Source of the DNA: an uncultured Oscillospiraceae bacterium
GTDB taxonomy: Bacteria > Bacillota > Clostridia > Oscillospirales > Oscillospiraceae
DNA: 64,000 nucleotides
Direction of reading: 5' to 3'
Assembly (NCBI GenBank): GCA_947631845.1
Contig: CANRMY010000004.1
Span: forward strand, 1-64,000
A program made the translations under genes and the position numbers. The notes beneath the pieces are model-generated. The model was not told the origin of the DNA and did no database searches. It saw only the letters and a program-made list of their open reading frames with translations. This document shows, in pieces, positions 42,984-51,357 of the stretch; positions within the stretch are counted from its first letter, which is position 1; the number at the start of each line of letters is the position of its first letter.

Positions 42984-43343
42984 TCATTCAAGGACATGGG
43001 AAAGTCCCTGGTCGATGATGCTCCGTACATGGTCGTCGGCTAAGAAGCAGATGATGTTCTTGCCCTCCCGGCGGCTGGAGATCAGCTTTGCCTGCTTGAG
43101 GATCCGCAGCTGATGGGAGATGGCCGACTGGCTGATCCCCAGAAGCTCCGCGATGTCGCAGACGCACATCTCCTGCTCCATCAGCACAAACAGGATCTTC
43201 ATGCGCGTGGAGTCGCCGAACATCTTGAAAAGGTCGGCAAGCTCGTAGAGCGTGTCGTCGTCGGGCATGTCGGCGCGCACCTTCTCCACCACCTCGTTGT
43301 GGGAACAGGACTCGTCGCACATAAGCTCGTTTCTCTCTTCCAC
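42984..43343 (-). CDS. ArsR/SmtB-family metal-sensing repressor
   Basis: A 119-residue winged-helix repressor. It has CDESCSHNE near the N-terminus, MCVCDIAELLGISQSAISHQLRILKQAKLISSRREGK with the ELCVCD-type metal motif and recognition helix, and DDHVRSIIDQGLSH at the end with Asp/His residues of an alpha-5 site. It is likely to release DNA on binding Zn2+/Cd2+/Pb2+. GTG start behind AAAGGA. It heads the efflux operon and should repress the operator upstream. Confidence 0.92.
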   Translation of the reverse strand: MEERNELMCDESCSHNEVVEKVRADMPDDDTLYELADLFKMFGDSTRMKILFVLMEQEMCVCDIAELLGISQSAISHQLRILKQAKLISSRREGKNIICFLADDHVRSIIDQGLSHVLE

Positions 43344-43361
43344 GTTGGTTCATCCTTTCAT

Positions 43362-43385
43362 ATGAACATTTGCTCAAGTGTTTAT
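43362..43385 (-). promoter_or_regulatory. ArsR/SmtB-type operator
   Basis: ATGAACATTTG, two bases, CAAGTGTTTAT: an 11-2-11 imperfect inverted repeat (nine of eleven positions symmetric) matching the usual 12-2-12 SmtB/ArsR operator. It lies just downstream of the -10 box. Confidence 0.85.
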
Positions 43386-43391
43386 GGTTGA

Positions 43392-43420
43392 AGTATACCA
43401 CCCGCTCCCGGCCCTGTCAA
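43392..43420 (-). promoter_or_regulatory. Promoter of the metal-efflux operon
   Basis: Minus strand TTGACA (43415-43420), 17 bp, TATACT (43392-43397). Confidence 0.85.
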
Positions 43421-43440
43421 GGGCTTATACAGGGAAAATA

Positions 43441-43646
43441 GTTACAATCTTGTAACCATTTGTAACCGTCCTGTTTTACTCAAAAGGGGAGAAAATGACC
43501 GGGACGGCAGGTTTCGATTCAACCAATGGGGCCGAAACGTTTGAAAACAGGCCATATCTTGTGGATTTTGGGACTTTTTTAAGAAAGGAAAAAACTTTTC
43601 CGCCAGGTGTTGACAATAGAGAAACAATGTGTTACAATTTGGTTAC
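43441..43646. promoter_or_regulatory. Repeated GTTACAA motifs and promoter of the 99-residue gene
   Basis: GTTACAA-TC-TTGTAAC (43441-43456) is a perfect inverted repeat, followed by TGTAACC (43461-43467). GTTACAATTTGGTTAC (43631-43646) overlaps the -10 of a consensus plus-strand promoter, TTGACA (43610-43615), 17 bp, TACAAT (43633-43638). The promoter is clear; the shared motif as a regulator site is inferred. Confidence 0.65.
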
Positions 43647-43670
43647 GATATTTCCCCGGGAGGTTTCGCG

Positions 43671-43970
43671 ATGCCAACTACGACCAACACCAAGGATCTG
43701 CTTGAATACCGCGGACGGCCCCTCCGCAGGAAAGACAACATCCTCTACTATGGCAGCATGTCGGACAAATACATCATCATGATGCAGATCACCGACACCA
43801 AAAAGGCGGACGACATGGATGTTGCCACCCGTGTCAGTGTCCAGCTTCAGCTTACGGACCCCGATCTCAAATCCAGGGACAGGGTCGTAAAGAAGACGGA
43901 AAAGAGCGGCCTCTACGCGGCCATGGACGTGGCGTCCGTGTGGCTGGAGAGAGCGCTTTCCGCCAAATAA
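43671..43970 (+). CDS. Conserved 99-residue protein, unknown
   Basis: A small cytoplasmic protein: KDLLEYRGRPLRRKDNILYYGSMSDKYIIMMQI, then an alpha/beta stretch ending MDVASVWLERALSAK. No membrane segment. Start ATG 43671 behind GGGAGG. It lies 17 bases ahead of the NlpC/P60 gene under a consensus promoter, so it may share a cell-envelope role. I cannot name the family with certainty. Confidence 0.7.
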   Translation: MPTTTNTKDLLEYRGRPLRRKDNILYYGSMSDKYIIMMQITDTKKADDMDVATRVSVQLQLTDPDLKSRDRVVKKTEKSGLYAAMDVASVWLERALSAK

Positions 43971-43987
43971 GGAAGGGAAAGGGTAGT

Positions 43988-44887
43988 ATGAACACGTTCA
44001 AAAAGCTCATATGCACGGCTCTTGTGCTGGTCATGGTCCTGTGCGCCGTCTCCGTTACGGCCGCTGCCGACGACCGGGTCATCGCCTGGGGCGCCGCCAC
44101 GGTGGACGCCTCCGCGCTCAATATCCGCTCCGGCCCCGGCACCGATTATGACCGCGTGGGCGTCATCAGCGACGGCACCGTGGTGGTGGTCATCGAGAAG
44201 ACCAACAGCGATTGGTACCTCATCAACTACCTGGGCACCAAGGGCTATGTGGCCAGCGAATACCTGAAAGACCTGGAAAAGGCAGAGAATTTCAAGGCCA
44301 CCGGCGTTGTCAACGGCGACTCCGTGCGTATGAGAAGCGGTCCCTCCACCGGCAAGAAGGCCATGGCCTCCTATGACAAGGGCGACAGCGTCTCCATCAT
44401 CGGCATCAACAACGGCTGGTACAAGATTGTCACCTCCGCCGGCACCGGCTATATGCGTTCCGACTACATAGACATCACCTCCGGCGGCCCCACCTACACC
44501 ACCGATACGCGCGACGCCGACTCCAATTACAGCCTGGGCCAGCAGATCGCCAACTTCGCCCTGCAGTTTGAGGGCTACAAGTACGTCTACGGCGAGGAAT
44601 CCCCCTCCAAGGGCTTTGACTGCTCCGGCCTTGTGTACTACGTCTACGGTCAGTTCGGCTACAAGATGGAGCGCCGCGCCTCCCTCCAGTGCAAGAACAA
44701 CGGCCGCTACGTCAGCCGTTCGGAGCTTCAGCCCGGCGATCTGGTCTTCTTCACCCAGAACGGCTCCACCGCCTCCCATGTGGGCATCTACATAGGCAAC
44801 GACCATTACATCCACGCCTCCACCGCCAAGACCGGCGTGAAGATCTCCGAGCTGAAGGAATACTTCTGCGCCAAGCGGATCATCTGA
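43988..44887 (+). CDS. Secreted SH3b-NlpC/P60 cell-wall endopeptidase
   Basis: A 299-residue exported protein. The signal peptide is residues 1-26 (LICTALVLVMVLCAVSVTAAA). Two bacterial SH3 domains follow (about 38-95 with LNIRSGPGTDYDRVG; 100-160 with VRMRSGPSTGKKAM). The C-terminal NlpC/P60 domain (about 185-299) has the Cys of FDCSGLVYYVYG, the His of ASHVGIYIG and the third-site His of HYIHAS. It should cut cell-wall peptide stems. A terminator follows. Confidence 0.95.
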   Translation: MNTFKKLICTALVLVMVLCAVSVTAAADDRVIAWGAATVDASALNIRSGPGTDYDRVGVISDGTVVVVIEKTNSDWYLINYLGTKGYVASEYLKDLEKAENFKATGVVNGDSVRMRSGPSTGKKAMASYDKGDSVSIIGINNGWYKIVTSAGTGYMRSDYIDITSGGPTYTTDTRDADSNYSLGQQIANFALQFEGYKYVYGEESPSKGFDCSGLVYYVYGQFGYKMERRASLQCKNNGRYVSRSELQPGDLVFFTQNGSTASHVGIYIGNDHYIHASTAKTGVKISELKEYFCAKRII

Positions 44888-44901
44888 AAAAACGTTCTTC
44901 C

Positions 44902-44939
44902 TTCCCCGCCGCTTCAAAGCGGCGGGGAAATTTTTTTTT
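44902..44939 (+). terminator. Intrinsic terminator of the NlpC/P60 gene
   Basis: TTCCCCGCCGCTT pairs with AGCGGCGGGGAA, followed by nine T. Confidence 0.92.
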
Positions 44940-44987
44940 GAAAAGGGGAAATTTTTTGAAAAACGGCCCTGTTCACAATAATTTCAC

Positions 44988-45016
44988 TTGCAAGAACGAA
45001 AACTTTATTGTATAAT
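44988..45016 (+). promoter_or_regulatory. Promoter of the PPIC-like foldase gene
   Basis: TTGCAA (44988-44993), 17 bp, TATAAT (45011-45016). Confidence 0.8.
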
Positions 45017-45076
45017 ACTGCACTGAGCCATAACTCAAATAATACAAATACAAAAAATGAAAAAGGAATGATTCAC

Positions 45077-46660
45077 ATGAGCGATGAATTTGTCTCCGCC
45101 AAGGCCGCGAGGAAGGCCGAGGAGGAAAAGGCGCTCCGCCAGCGCAAGAAGTACAATCTGACCGTGACAGCCGTTGTGGTCTGCTTTGTGCTTGTGCTGA
45201 TTTTCGTGGCGCTTTTCAGCTCCAACCTCTTCTACAACGGCACCACGGCGCTGAAGATCGGCAATCAGGCGTATACCGTGGCCGACTTTAACTATAATTA
45301 TTTCACCTCCTACAACAGCTACTACTCCAACGTCTACTCCCAGTATGGCAGCAGCACGGAGATCATGAGCATGCTCCTGCCCAGCACCGGCTCTTCCTTC
45401 CGGAAGCAGGCGTATATGGGCTCCGAGGACATGACCTGGGCCGATTTCTTTACCAACTCCGCCATCGAGCGCATGAAGAGCCTGGCCGCCCTGTGCGCCG
45501 CCGCCGAGAAGGAGGGCTACACCCTCTCCGACGAGGATAAGGCCGCCGTGGACTCCACCGTGGAGAATCTGCGCGCCAGCGCCGTGGCCTCCGGGTACAG
45601 CGATCTGAGCGCCTACCTCTCCATGACCTACGGCAAGGGCATGACCGAAAAGGTGTTCCGCCGGAATGTGGAGCGGGAGTACATCGCCTCCACCTTCTCC
45701 CAGCAGAAGAGCGACAGCTTCACCTTCACCGACCAGGAAATCGCTGACAACTACGCCGAGAACGCCGCGGACTACGACTTCTACAAATACCGGGTCTATT
45801 CCTTCTCCGGCGCCGCCGTGACGGACAATGAGGACACCGAAGAGGACGAGACGATGACCGCGGAGGAGGCCGCCGCCAAGGCCAAGACCGACGCCGACGC
45901 CTTCAAGGCCGCCGTCACCGACGAGCAGAGCTATCTCGACTATGCCGCCGGCCTGAACAAGGAGAACGAGGACTACGACGCCGACACCTCCACCATCCGC
46001 ACCTCCCAGGGCTCCAGTATCATCGAAGTCATCAAGACCTGGCTCTCCGACGAGGCCCGCAAGGCGGGCGACGTGGAGGTCATCAAGACCGATGATGACG
46101 CCGACCCCACCTATTACTATGTGGTGATGTTCCTGGAGCGCGACAATAACCGCTACAACGCCGTCAGCGGCTACTACGGCCTGTGCGCCGCAGACGAGGA
46201 CGACGAGGAGGGCCTTGATCTGGAGGGCGATCCGCTTGCCGCCGCCCTCAAGGAGCTGACCGACGCCCGCGCCCAGGAGGTTGTGGACAATTACAACGGC
46301 CTGGAGGAGAAGGGCTATGACGCCTTTGTGAAGCTGCTGGCCGAAAGCGGCGACAGTGTCACCTCCAGCAGCGGCATCACCATGTCCGGCGTTTACGACC
46401 TGCCCGAGGCCCTCTCCGACTGGTTCCACGACGAGGCCCGCAAGGAGGGCGACGTGGGTACCGTCTATGTGGAGGACTACGGCACCTTCGTGGTGTACTT
46501 CTCCGGCGTGGACGGCGTGTACGGCGACCTGATGAGCGAGGGCTACCTGCGCCAGGAAGCCTACACCGCCTGGGAGGACGAGCAGATGAAGAATTTCGAG
46601 GACGTGGATCAGCAGTGGGAGATGAGGCTCGCCAAGAAGCTTACCTCCCTCGGAGGCTGA
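45077..46660 (+). CDS. Membrane-anchored SurA/PPIC-like foldase
   Basis: A 527-residue protein with a basic cytoplasmic N-terminus, one membrane helix (about 30-52) and a large acidic external part. A SurA-like N-terminal region (about 150-235) precedes two parvulin-like tails with matching segments TWLSDEARKAGDV and DWFHDEARKEGDV, each followed by YYVVMF/FVVYF strands. An acidic insert (about 258-275) lies before the first. It probably folds secreted proteins on the outer face of the membrane. Start 45077 is preferred over 45068 for ribosome-binding-site spacing. Confidence 0.75.
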   Translation: MSDEFVSAKAARKAEEEKALRQRKKYNLTVTAVVVCFVLVLIFVALFSSNLFYNGTTALKIGNQAYTVADFNYNYFTSYNSYYSNVYSQYGSSTEIMSMLLPSTGSSFRKQAYMGSEDMTWADFFTNSAIERMKSLAALCAAAEKEGYTLSDEDKAAVDSTVENLRASAVASGYSDLSAYLSMTYGKGMTEKVFRRNVEREYIASTFSQQKSDSFTFTDQEIADNYAENAADYDFYKYRVYSFSGAAVTDNEDTEEDETMTAEEAAAKAKTDADAFKAAVTDEQSYLDYAAGLNKENEDYDADTSTIRTSQGSSIIEVIKTWLSDEARKAGDVEVIKTDDDADPTYYYVVMFLERDNNRYNAVSGYYGLCAADEDDEEGLDLEGDPLAAALKELTDARAQEVVDNYNGLEEKGYDAFVKLLAESGDSVTSSSGITMSGVYDLPEALSDWFHDEARKEGDVGTVYVEDYGTFVVYFSGVDGVYGDLMSEGYLRQEAYTAWEDEQMKNFEDVDQQWEMRLAKKLTSLGG

Positions 46661-46781
46661 CGTCGTCGCGGAAGTTGCGTTGGCTCGGTGCAAGGCGAAC
46701 GCCACAGGCGCCCGCCTTACGCCTCACACGCCGACTTCGCTCCTCCTTTCCCCACAAAATCGTTGATTTTGCGGGGGCCCC
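46660..46781 (+). repeat. Element M, copy 2
   Basis: Starts right at the PPIC-like stop with CGTCGTCGCGGAA and ends CTTCGCTCCTCCTTTCCCC followed by an ACAAAATC/GATTTTG stem and GGGGGCCCC. The flanks match copy 1 (32502-32604), while the stem sequence differs but still pairs. Confidence 0.7.
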
Positions 46782-46803
46782 AAAAAGGTATCTTTAAAAT
46801 CGG

Positions 46804-46833
46804 CAAAGCGGCTCATGGAGCCGCTTTGCTTTT
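46804..46833 (+). terminator. Terminator ahead of the decarboxylase gene
   Basis: CAAAGCGGCTC pairs with GAGCCGCTTTG, then CTTTT. It lies only about ten bases before the decarboxylase ATG, so it may end the upstream transcript or attenuate the downstream one. Confidence 0.7.
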
Positions 46834-46843
46834 AGGAGATCAT

Positions 46844-48214
46844 ATGACGCTGTTTGACAAGATCCCCTCCGCCCCCGGCCTGCCCATGCACATGCCGGGG
46901 CACAAGCGGAACACCCGGGCTTTTCCCTGGCTTTCGGGACTATGTGAGCGGGATATCACAGAGATCGAAGGCTTTGATAACCTCAACGACCCCGAGGCGG
47001 AATTTGCCCGCATGGAGCGGGACGCCGCCCGCCTCTGGGGGGCGGGGGAGTCCGTGGCCCTGGTGGGCGGCAGTACCCTGGGCATCCTGGCCTCCGTCCT
47101 GTCCGTGCTGGCGGAGGGCGGGGAGCTGCTCATGTGCCGCCAAAGCCACAGGAGCGTCTACCACGCCGCCCAGCTGGCCGGCGTCCGCACAAGATATCTG
47201 ACCCCGGAGCCGGATCCGGTGACGGGCGTCCCCCTGTCGGTGTCCCGGTCGAGCGTGGCCGCCGCCCTGGACAAATACCCACAAATCCGGCTGGTGTGCG
47301 TCACCTCGCCCACCTACGAGGGCGTCCTCAGCGACATCCGGGCCATCGCGGAGCTGTGCCACAGGCGCGGCGTCCCCCTCTTAGTGGACGAGGCCCACGG
47401 GGCCCATCTGGGCTTCGGGGGCTTCCCGGAGAGCGCCGTGCGGTGCGGCGCGGATCTGACGGTGCAGAGCCTCCATAAGACCCTCCCCAGCCTCACCCAG
47501 ACGGCCCTGCTCCATTTAAATCCCGGTCTGGTGGATCCGGGGCGGGTCCGCCGGACGGTGGGGATGCTCCAAAGCTCCTCTCCGTCCTATCTGCTGTCCG
47601 GCTCCGTGGAAAAATGCGTGGAGTTTATGGGCCTGCACGGGCGGGAGGCCTGCGACCGGTGGCTGGAGCTGCTGTCCGATTTCCGCGCCAAAGCGGAGGG
47701 GCTCGCCCCTGTCCGCCTCTGGAAGGGGAGCGGGGCTTACGCCCTGGATCCCTCTAAGCTCCTCTTTATGGCCGATCCGGCGCTGGCGGAACAGCTGCGG
47801 GCCCGCGGTATCGAACCGGAGTACGCCCGCGGCGGGCTGACCCTGTGCATGACGGGCCTGGGGGACACAAGGGAGAGCCTGGGGGCGCTCCTTTCGGCGC
47901 TGGAGGCCGCCGGCGGGGAGCTTCCGCCGCCGGAGCCGCGTCCCGTCCGGCCCGCCCCCCTGCCGGAGGCGGTCATGACCCTCCGGGAGGCCATGGCCCT
48001 TCCCGGTGAGCCGGTGCCCTGGGAAAAGGCGTTGGGGCGCGTGTCCGGGGAGTACGCCTGGGCCTACCCACCGGGGATCCCCTGCCTTGTGCCGGGGGAG
48101 ATGGTGGACGGGGGCGTTCTGGAGACGCTGAGAACGGCCCGGGACCTCCATTTTACCTATAAACACGGTTCCGGGACGATTTTTTGTGTTGACCTTCCGG
48201 GAAAAATGGTGTAA
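46844..48214 (+). CDS. Orn/Lys/Arg decarboxylase family protein
   Basis: A 456-residue PLP enzyme of the compact SpeA/YaaO-type group, decarboxylating arginine, lysine or ornithine to a polyamine precursor. It opens with GLPMHMPGHKRN. LVDEAHGAHLGF supplies the PLP-binding Asp/His and SLHKTLPSLTQT the Schiff-base lysine. The C-terminal domain has PPGIPCLVPGE. ATG 46844 follows TTTTAGGAGATC. Amino-acid specificity cannot be read. The SCIFF gene follows 39 bases on. Confidence 0.88.
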   Translation: MTLFDKIPSAPGLPMHMPGHKRNTRAFPWLSGLCERDITEIEGFDNLNDPEAEFARMERDAARLWGAGESVALVGGSTLGILASVLSVLAEGGELLMCRQSHRSVYHAAQLAGVRTRYLTPEPDPVTGVPLSVSRSSVAAALDKYPQIRLVCVTSPTYEGVLSDIRAIAELCHRRGVPLLVDEAHGAHLGFGGFPESAVRCGADLTVQSLHKTLPSLTQTALLHLNPGLVDPGRVRRTVGMLQSSSPSYLLSGSVEKCVEFMGLHGREACDRWLELLSDFRAKAEGLAPVRLWKGSGAYALDPSKLLFMADPALAEQLRARGIEPEYARGGLTLCMTGLGDTRESLGALLSALEAAGGELPPPEPRPVRPAPLPEAVMTLREAMALPGEPVPWEKALGRVSGEYAWAYPPGIPCLVPGEMVDGGVLETLRTARDLHFTYKHGSGTIFCVDLPGKMV

Positions 48215-48253
48215 GATAGTACCGTTAAGATTTTGGGAAAGGGGGATGTACCC

Positions 48254-48394
48254 ATGAAGAGAATAAAGACCGTTGAGACACGCGACCTCAAGGCCAGCGT
48301 CAAGACCGGCGGCTGCGGCGAGTGCCAGACCTCCTGCCAGTCCGCCTGCAAGACCTCCTGCGGCGTCGCCAACCAGCTTTGCGAAAAGAAATAA
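48254..48394 (+). CDS. scfA: SCIFF ranthipeptide precursor
   Basis: A 46-residue precursor peptide: a leader of about 18 residues (MKRIKTVETRDLKASVKT), then a core with six Cys at 21, 24, 28, 32, 36 and 43, the 'six cysteines in forty-five' pattern of SCIFF. In other Clostridia a radical SAM enzyme links Cys sulfurs to side chains as thioethers; the biological role of the mature peptide is not established. ATG behind GGGGGATG. The maturase gene follows after a small terminator-like hairpin. Confidence 0.95.
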   Translation: MKRIKTVETRDLKASVKTGGCGECQTSCQSACKTSCGVANQLCEKK

Positions 48395-48413
48395 ACCACT
48401 GGCAAAGAAACGG

Positions 48414-48445
48414 TACCGCTTGCGTTCGCGCAGGCGGTATTTTTT
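48414..48445 (+). terminator. scfA-scfB attenuator hairpin
   Basis: TACCGCTTGCG pairs with CGCAGGCGGTA around TTCG (one G-U pair), followed by TTTTTT. Partial termination here would keep precursor mRNA in excess of maturase mRNA. Confidence 0.75.
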
Positions 48446-48457
48446 AAGGGGATTTTT

Positions 48458-49834
48458 ATGATACATCAGTATAAATTAAACGGCTATAACATCGTCCTGG
48501 ATGTGAACTCCGGCTCCGTCCACGTGGTGGACGAGGTGGCCTACGACATGATCGCCCTCTACGAGACGCACACCGGGGACCAGATCGTGGCCGCCATGCT
48601 GGAAAAATACGGGGACCGGGAGGACGTGACCGAGGCCGATTTGCGGGAGTGCCTGGACGACATCCGATCCCTGAAGGACGCCGGCAAGCTCTTCTCCCAG
48701 GACATGTACGCCGGGCTTGCCTTCGATTTCAAAAAGCGCACCAACGAGGTGAAGGCCCTGTGCCTCCACGTGGCCCACACCTGCAATTTAAACTGCTCCT
48801 ACTGCTTCGCCAGCCAGGGGAAATACCACGGCGAGCGGGCGCTGATGAGCTTTGAGGTGGGCAAGCGCGCCCTGGATTTCCTGGTGGAGAACTCCGGCAA
48901 GCGCACCAACCTGGAGGTGGACTTCTTCGGCGGCGAGCCCCTGATGAACTGGCAGGTGGTGAAGGACCTGGTGGCCTACGCCAGGAGCATCGAGGCGGAG
49001 AAGCATAAAAAATTCCGCTTCACCCTTACCACCAACGGCGTGCTGGTGGACGACGAGGTCATCGACTTCGCCAACCGGGAGATGAACAACGTGGTCATGT
49101 CCATCGACGGCCGGCCGGAGGTGCACGACCGCTTCCGGGTGGATCTGGCGGGGCGGGGGAGCTACGAGATGATCGTCCCCAAATTCCTGGAGTTCGCCAA
49201 AAAGCGGGGGGAGCGGGATTATTACGTTCGCGGTACATACACCCACTACAACACGGACTTCACCGAGGATATCTTTCACCTGGCCGACCTGGGCTTTACG
49301 AAGCTTAGTATGGAGCCGGTGGTCTGCGCCCCCGGCGACCCCTGCGCCCTGACGGAGGAGGACCTGCCCGTGCTCTTTGAGCAGTACGAGATCCTGGCGA
49401 AGGAGATGCTCAAACGGGAGAAAGAGGGCCGGCCCTTCACCTTCTACCACTACATGATCGACCTTACCCACGGCCCCTGCATCTACAAGCGCATCTCCGG
49501 CTGCGGCTCGGGCACCGAATATCTGGCCGTCACCCCATGGGGGGATCTCTACCCCTGCCACCAGTTCGTGGGCGATGAGCGGTACCTCATGGGCAACATC
49601 TGGGACGGCGTCACCAACACCGCCCTGCGGGACGACTTCAAGCTGTGCAACGTCTACGCCCGCCGCGAGTGCGACGACTGCTGGGCGCGGCTCTACTGCT
49701 CCGGCGGCTGCGCCGCCAACGCCTACCACGCCTCCGGCTCCATCCGGGGCGTCTACCCGTACGGCTGCGAGCTCTTCAAAAAGCGCATGGAGTGCGCCAT
49801 CATGATGCAGGCGGCCAGAGCGGAGGAGGAATAA
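48458..49834 (+). CDS. scfB: SCIFF-peptide radical SAM maturase
   Basis: A 458-residue radical SAM/SPASM enzyme that installs thioether links in SCIFF. The N-terminal region (1-90) should be the peptide-recognition domain. The [4Fe-4S]-SAM motif is C109-x3-C113-x2-C116 (CNLNCSYC), followed by FFGGEPLMN. The SPASM part has CGSGTEYLAVTPWGDLYPCHQFVG, then CNVYARRECDDCWARLYCSGGC, holding ligands for two further clusters. ATG about eight bases after an AAGGGG site. A truncated hairpin-repeat unit begins right after the stop. Confidence 0.96.
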   Translation: MIHQYKLNGYNIVLDVNSGSVHVVDEVAYDMIALYETHTGDQIVAAMLEKYGDREDVTEADLRECLDDIRSLKDAGKLFSQDMYAGLAFDFKKRTNEVKALCLHVAHTCNLNCSYCFASQGKYHGERALMSFEVGKRALDFLVENSGKRTNLEVDFFGGEPLMNWQVVKDLVAYARSIEAEKHKKFRFTLTTNGVLVDDEVIDFANREMNNVVMSIDGRPEVHDRFRVDLAGRGSYEMIVPKFLEFAKKRGERDYYVRGTYTHYNTDFTEDIFHLADLGFTKLSMEPVVCAPGDPCALTEEDLPVLFEQYEILAKEMLKREKEGRPFTFYHYMIDLTHGPCIYKRISGCGSGTEYLAVTPWGDLYPCHQFVGDERYLMGNIWDGVTNTALRDDFKLCNVYARRECDDCWARLYCSGGCAANAYHASGSIRGVYPYGCELFKKRMECAIMMQAARAEEE

Positions 49835-50150
49835 GGCCGCGGCTTCGCCGCAATTAAAATTACGGGCCGCCTGAAGAGGCGGCCCCTCCGATTGAACCCC
49901 CGCGCTTCCGTACAGGCCGGACACCCGGCCGGCCCGTGTATCGAATTACCGGCGCGCCGCCGATTAAAAGGGTTGCGGCTCCGCCGCGATATAATTTACG
50001 GGCCGCCCGGTGTGCGGCCCCTACGATTGAAACCCCGCGCTTCCGTACGGGCCGGACACCCGGCCGGCCCGTGTTTCGAATTCCTGAAAATCCTCCATGA
50101 GAAGCCGTAGGGGCCGCCGTCCACGGCGGCCCCTGCAATTTACAGGGAAG
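49835..50150. repeat. Hairpin-repeat block 9
   Basis: Begins with a truncated composite unit (GCGGCTTCGCCGC linker then an inverted CCTGAAGAGG hairpin, to 49890). A complete inverted unit (about 49912-50027) has the reversed linker AAAAGGGTTGCGGCTCCGCC. A GGACACCCGG-core copy (50045-50072) and a CCGTCCACGG-core copy (50107-50133) follow. No gene is seen between scfB and the sigma-factor pair. Confidence 0.85.
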
Positions 50151-50226
50151 CTTTTCGGTAATTCGTCTTCAACGGTTTCCTCATTTTTTAAGAAAGGAAC
50201 CCTTGATTCGGGCATCCTGTTTGATT

Positions 50227-51357
50227 TCAGTTGCTTTCACTGTGCTCAAACGGATCAAAGATGAAGTGCTCAAGGCCCGTGAAGGTCACGGTTTTTTCCT
50301 CTTCCATCCCGTAGTTGGTGACGACGAACTCGTTGGCCTCGGCATCGTAGTGTTCCTCGGCTGTCATGGCAGCACCCACCGTCATGTCAAAGCCCAGCTC
50401 GTCCTCATAATATTTCCGGCTCACCGTTCCTTTCATGATCTCGCCGCCCGCGTTTTTATAGACATATACCTTACACGCGCCGTCTCCAAATTCGTTGTTG
50501 GTGATCAGCTCCGGCACGCCGTCACCGTCAAGATCCACGCTGTATGCGCCAAAGCTGTGTTCATCGCCGAAGGTTTCGGCCACACACCGTTCTTCTCCGT
50601 CCATTTCCACCCAAAAATGCCACACGATTGTCCAGGGCGCCACCTGCTCCATTGTGACGTGATAATCTTCAAAGCCCAGCACAGTGTCAAACGGTTTTAT
50701 GGAGCTTATATCGGACGAACTGTCATTATGGGATATATCCATCACCATGTCGAGAAAATCATAGAGCTCATCCGGCTCCCGCAGACGGAACGACATATCG
50801 TAGCGGACGCCCTCGTAACTGAAGATCGCCTCGCAGGTGTATTTGTATTTCTCGTCCCACTCGGTAAATTCCTCTATAAAGAGATAGACCTCCACGCCGT
50901 TATACTCCGCCACCTGGGTGGGTTCTCCCGGCAGAGCTATATCCTCCGGGGTGTTAAAAGCGCAGCTCATGGTAACAGGGTCCCCATCCAGGTTCGCTGT
51001 AAAGGCCAGGGTGTCCCAGCCGGATGTGTCTGATATGTCCGTGTCTTCCCTTCGTGTGAGCCGTATGGCGGAGATGTCCGCCCCCGCGTCTGCCAGATTT
51101 TCCGCCAACAGCGTCCCGCCATACAGCTCCGTAAGCTCCTCCATGCTTCCGATGGTGTCCTCTCGAAGCGCATCTGACGGTATATCCTCCTGGTGCCGGG
51201 GCAGGAAGACCGCACACAATATGGCCGCCGCGCCCAAAGAGGCGGCAATGGCTGTCCAGCCTACCCATTTTTTTGATTTTTTCTGATCCTCATTGGCCGC
51301 GCGAATGGCCCAGCCATCAATATCGCCAATGGCCTCAAGCAGCATCTCAGCATTCAT
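50227..51357 (-). CDS. Putative anti-sigma factor with large external domain
   Basis: A 376-residue protein with a cytoplasmic N-terminus (MNAEMLLEAIGDIDGWAIRAANEDQKKSKKWVG), one membrane helix (about 32-52) and a large external acidic domain without a family I can name. Its start lies inside the sigma gene (11-base overlap). It is longer and less GC-rich than the first pair's partner. Most likely it sequesters the cognate ECF sigma factor. Confidence 0.7.
   Translation of the reverse strand: MNAEMLLEAIGDIDGWAIRAANEDQKKSKKWVGWTAIAASLGAAAILCAVFLPRHQEDIPSDALREDTIGSMEELTELYGGTLLAENLADAGADISAIRLTRREDTDISDTSGWDTLAFTANLDGDPVTMSCAFNTPEDIALPGEPTQVAEYNGVEVYLFIEEFTEWDEKYKYTCEAIFSYEGVRYDMSFRLREPDELYDFLDMVMDISHNDSSSDISSIKPFDTVLGFEDYHVTMEQVAPWTIVWHFWVEMDGEERCVAETFGDEHSFGAYSVDLDGDGVPELITNNEFGDGACKVYVYKNAGGEIMKGTVSRKYYEDELGFDMTVGAAMTAEEHYDAEANEFVVTNYGMEEEKTVTFTGLEHFIFDPFEHSESN

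Noticed and set aside
45035..46705. 556-residue minus-strand frame opposite the PPIC-like gene
   Set aside because: Gly/Val/His-rich mirror translation; the plus strand has promoter, ribosome-binding site and membrane anchor.
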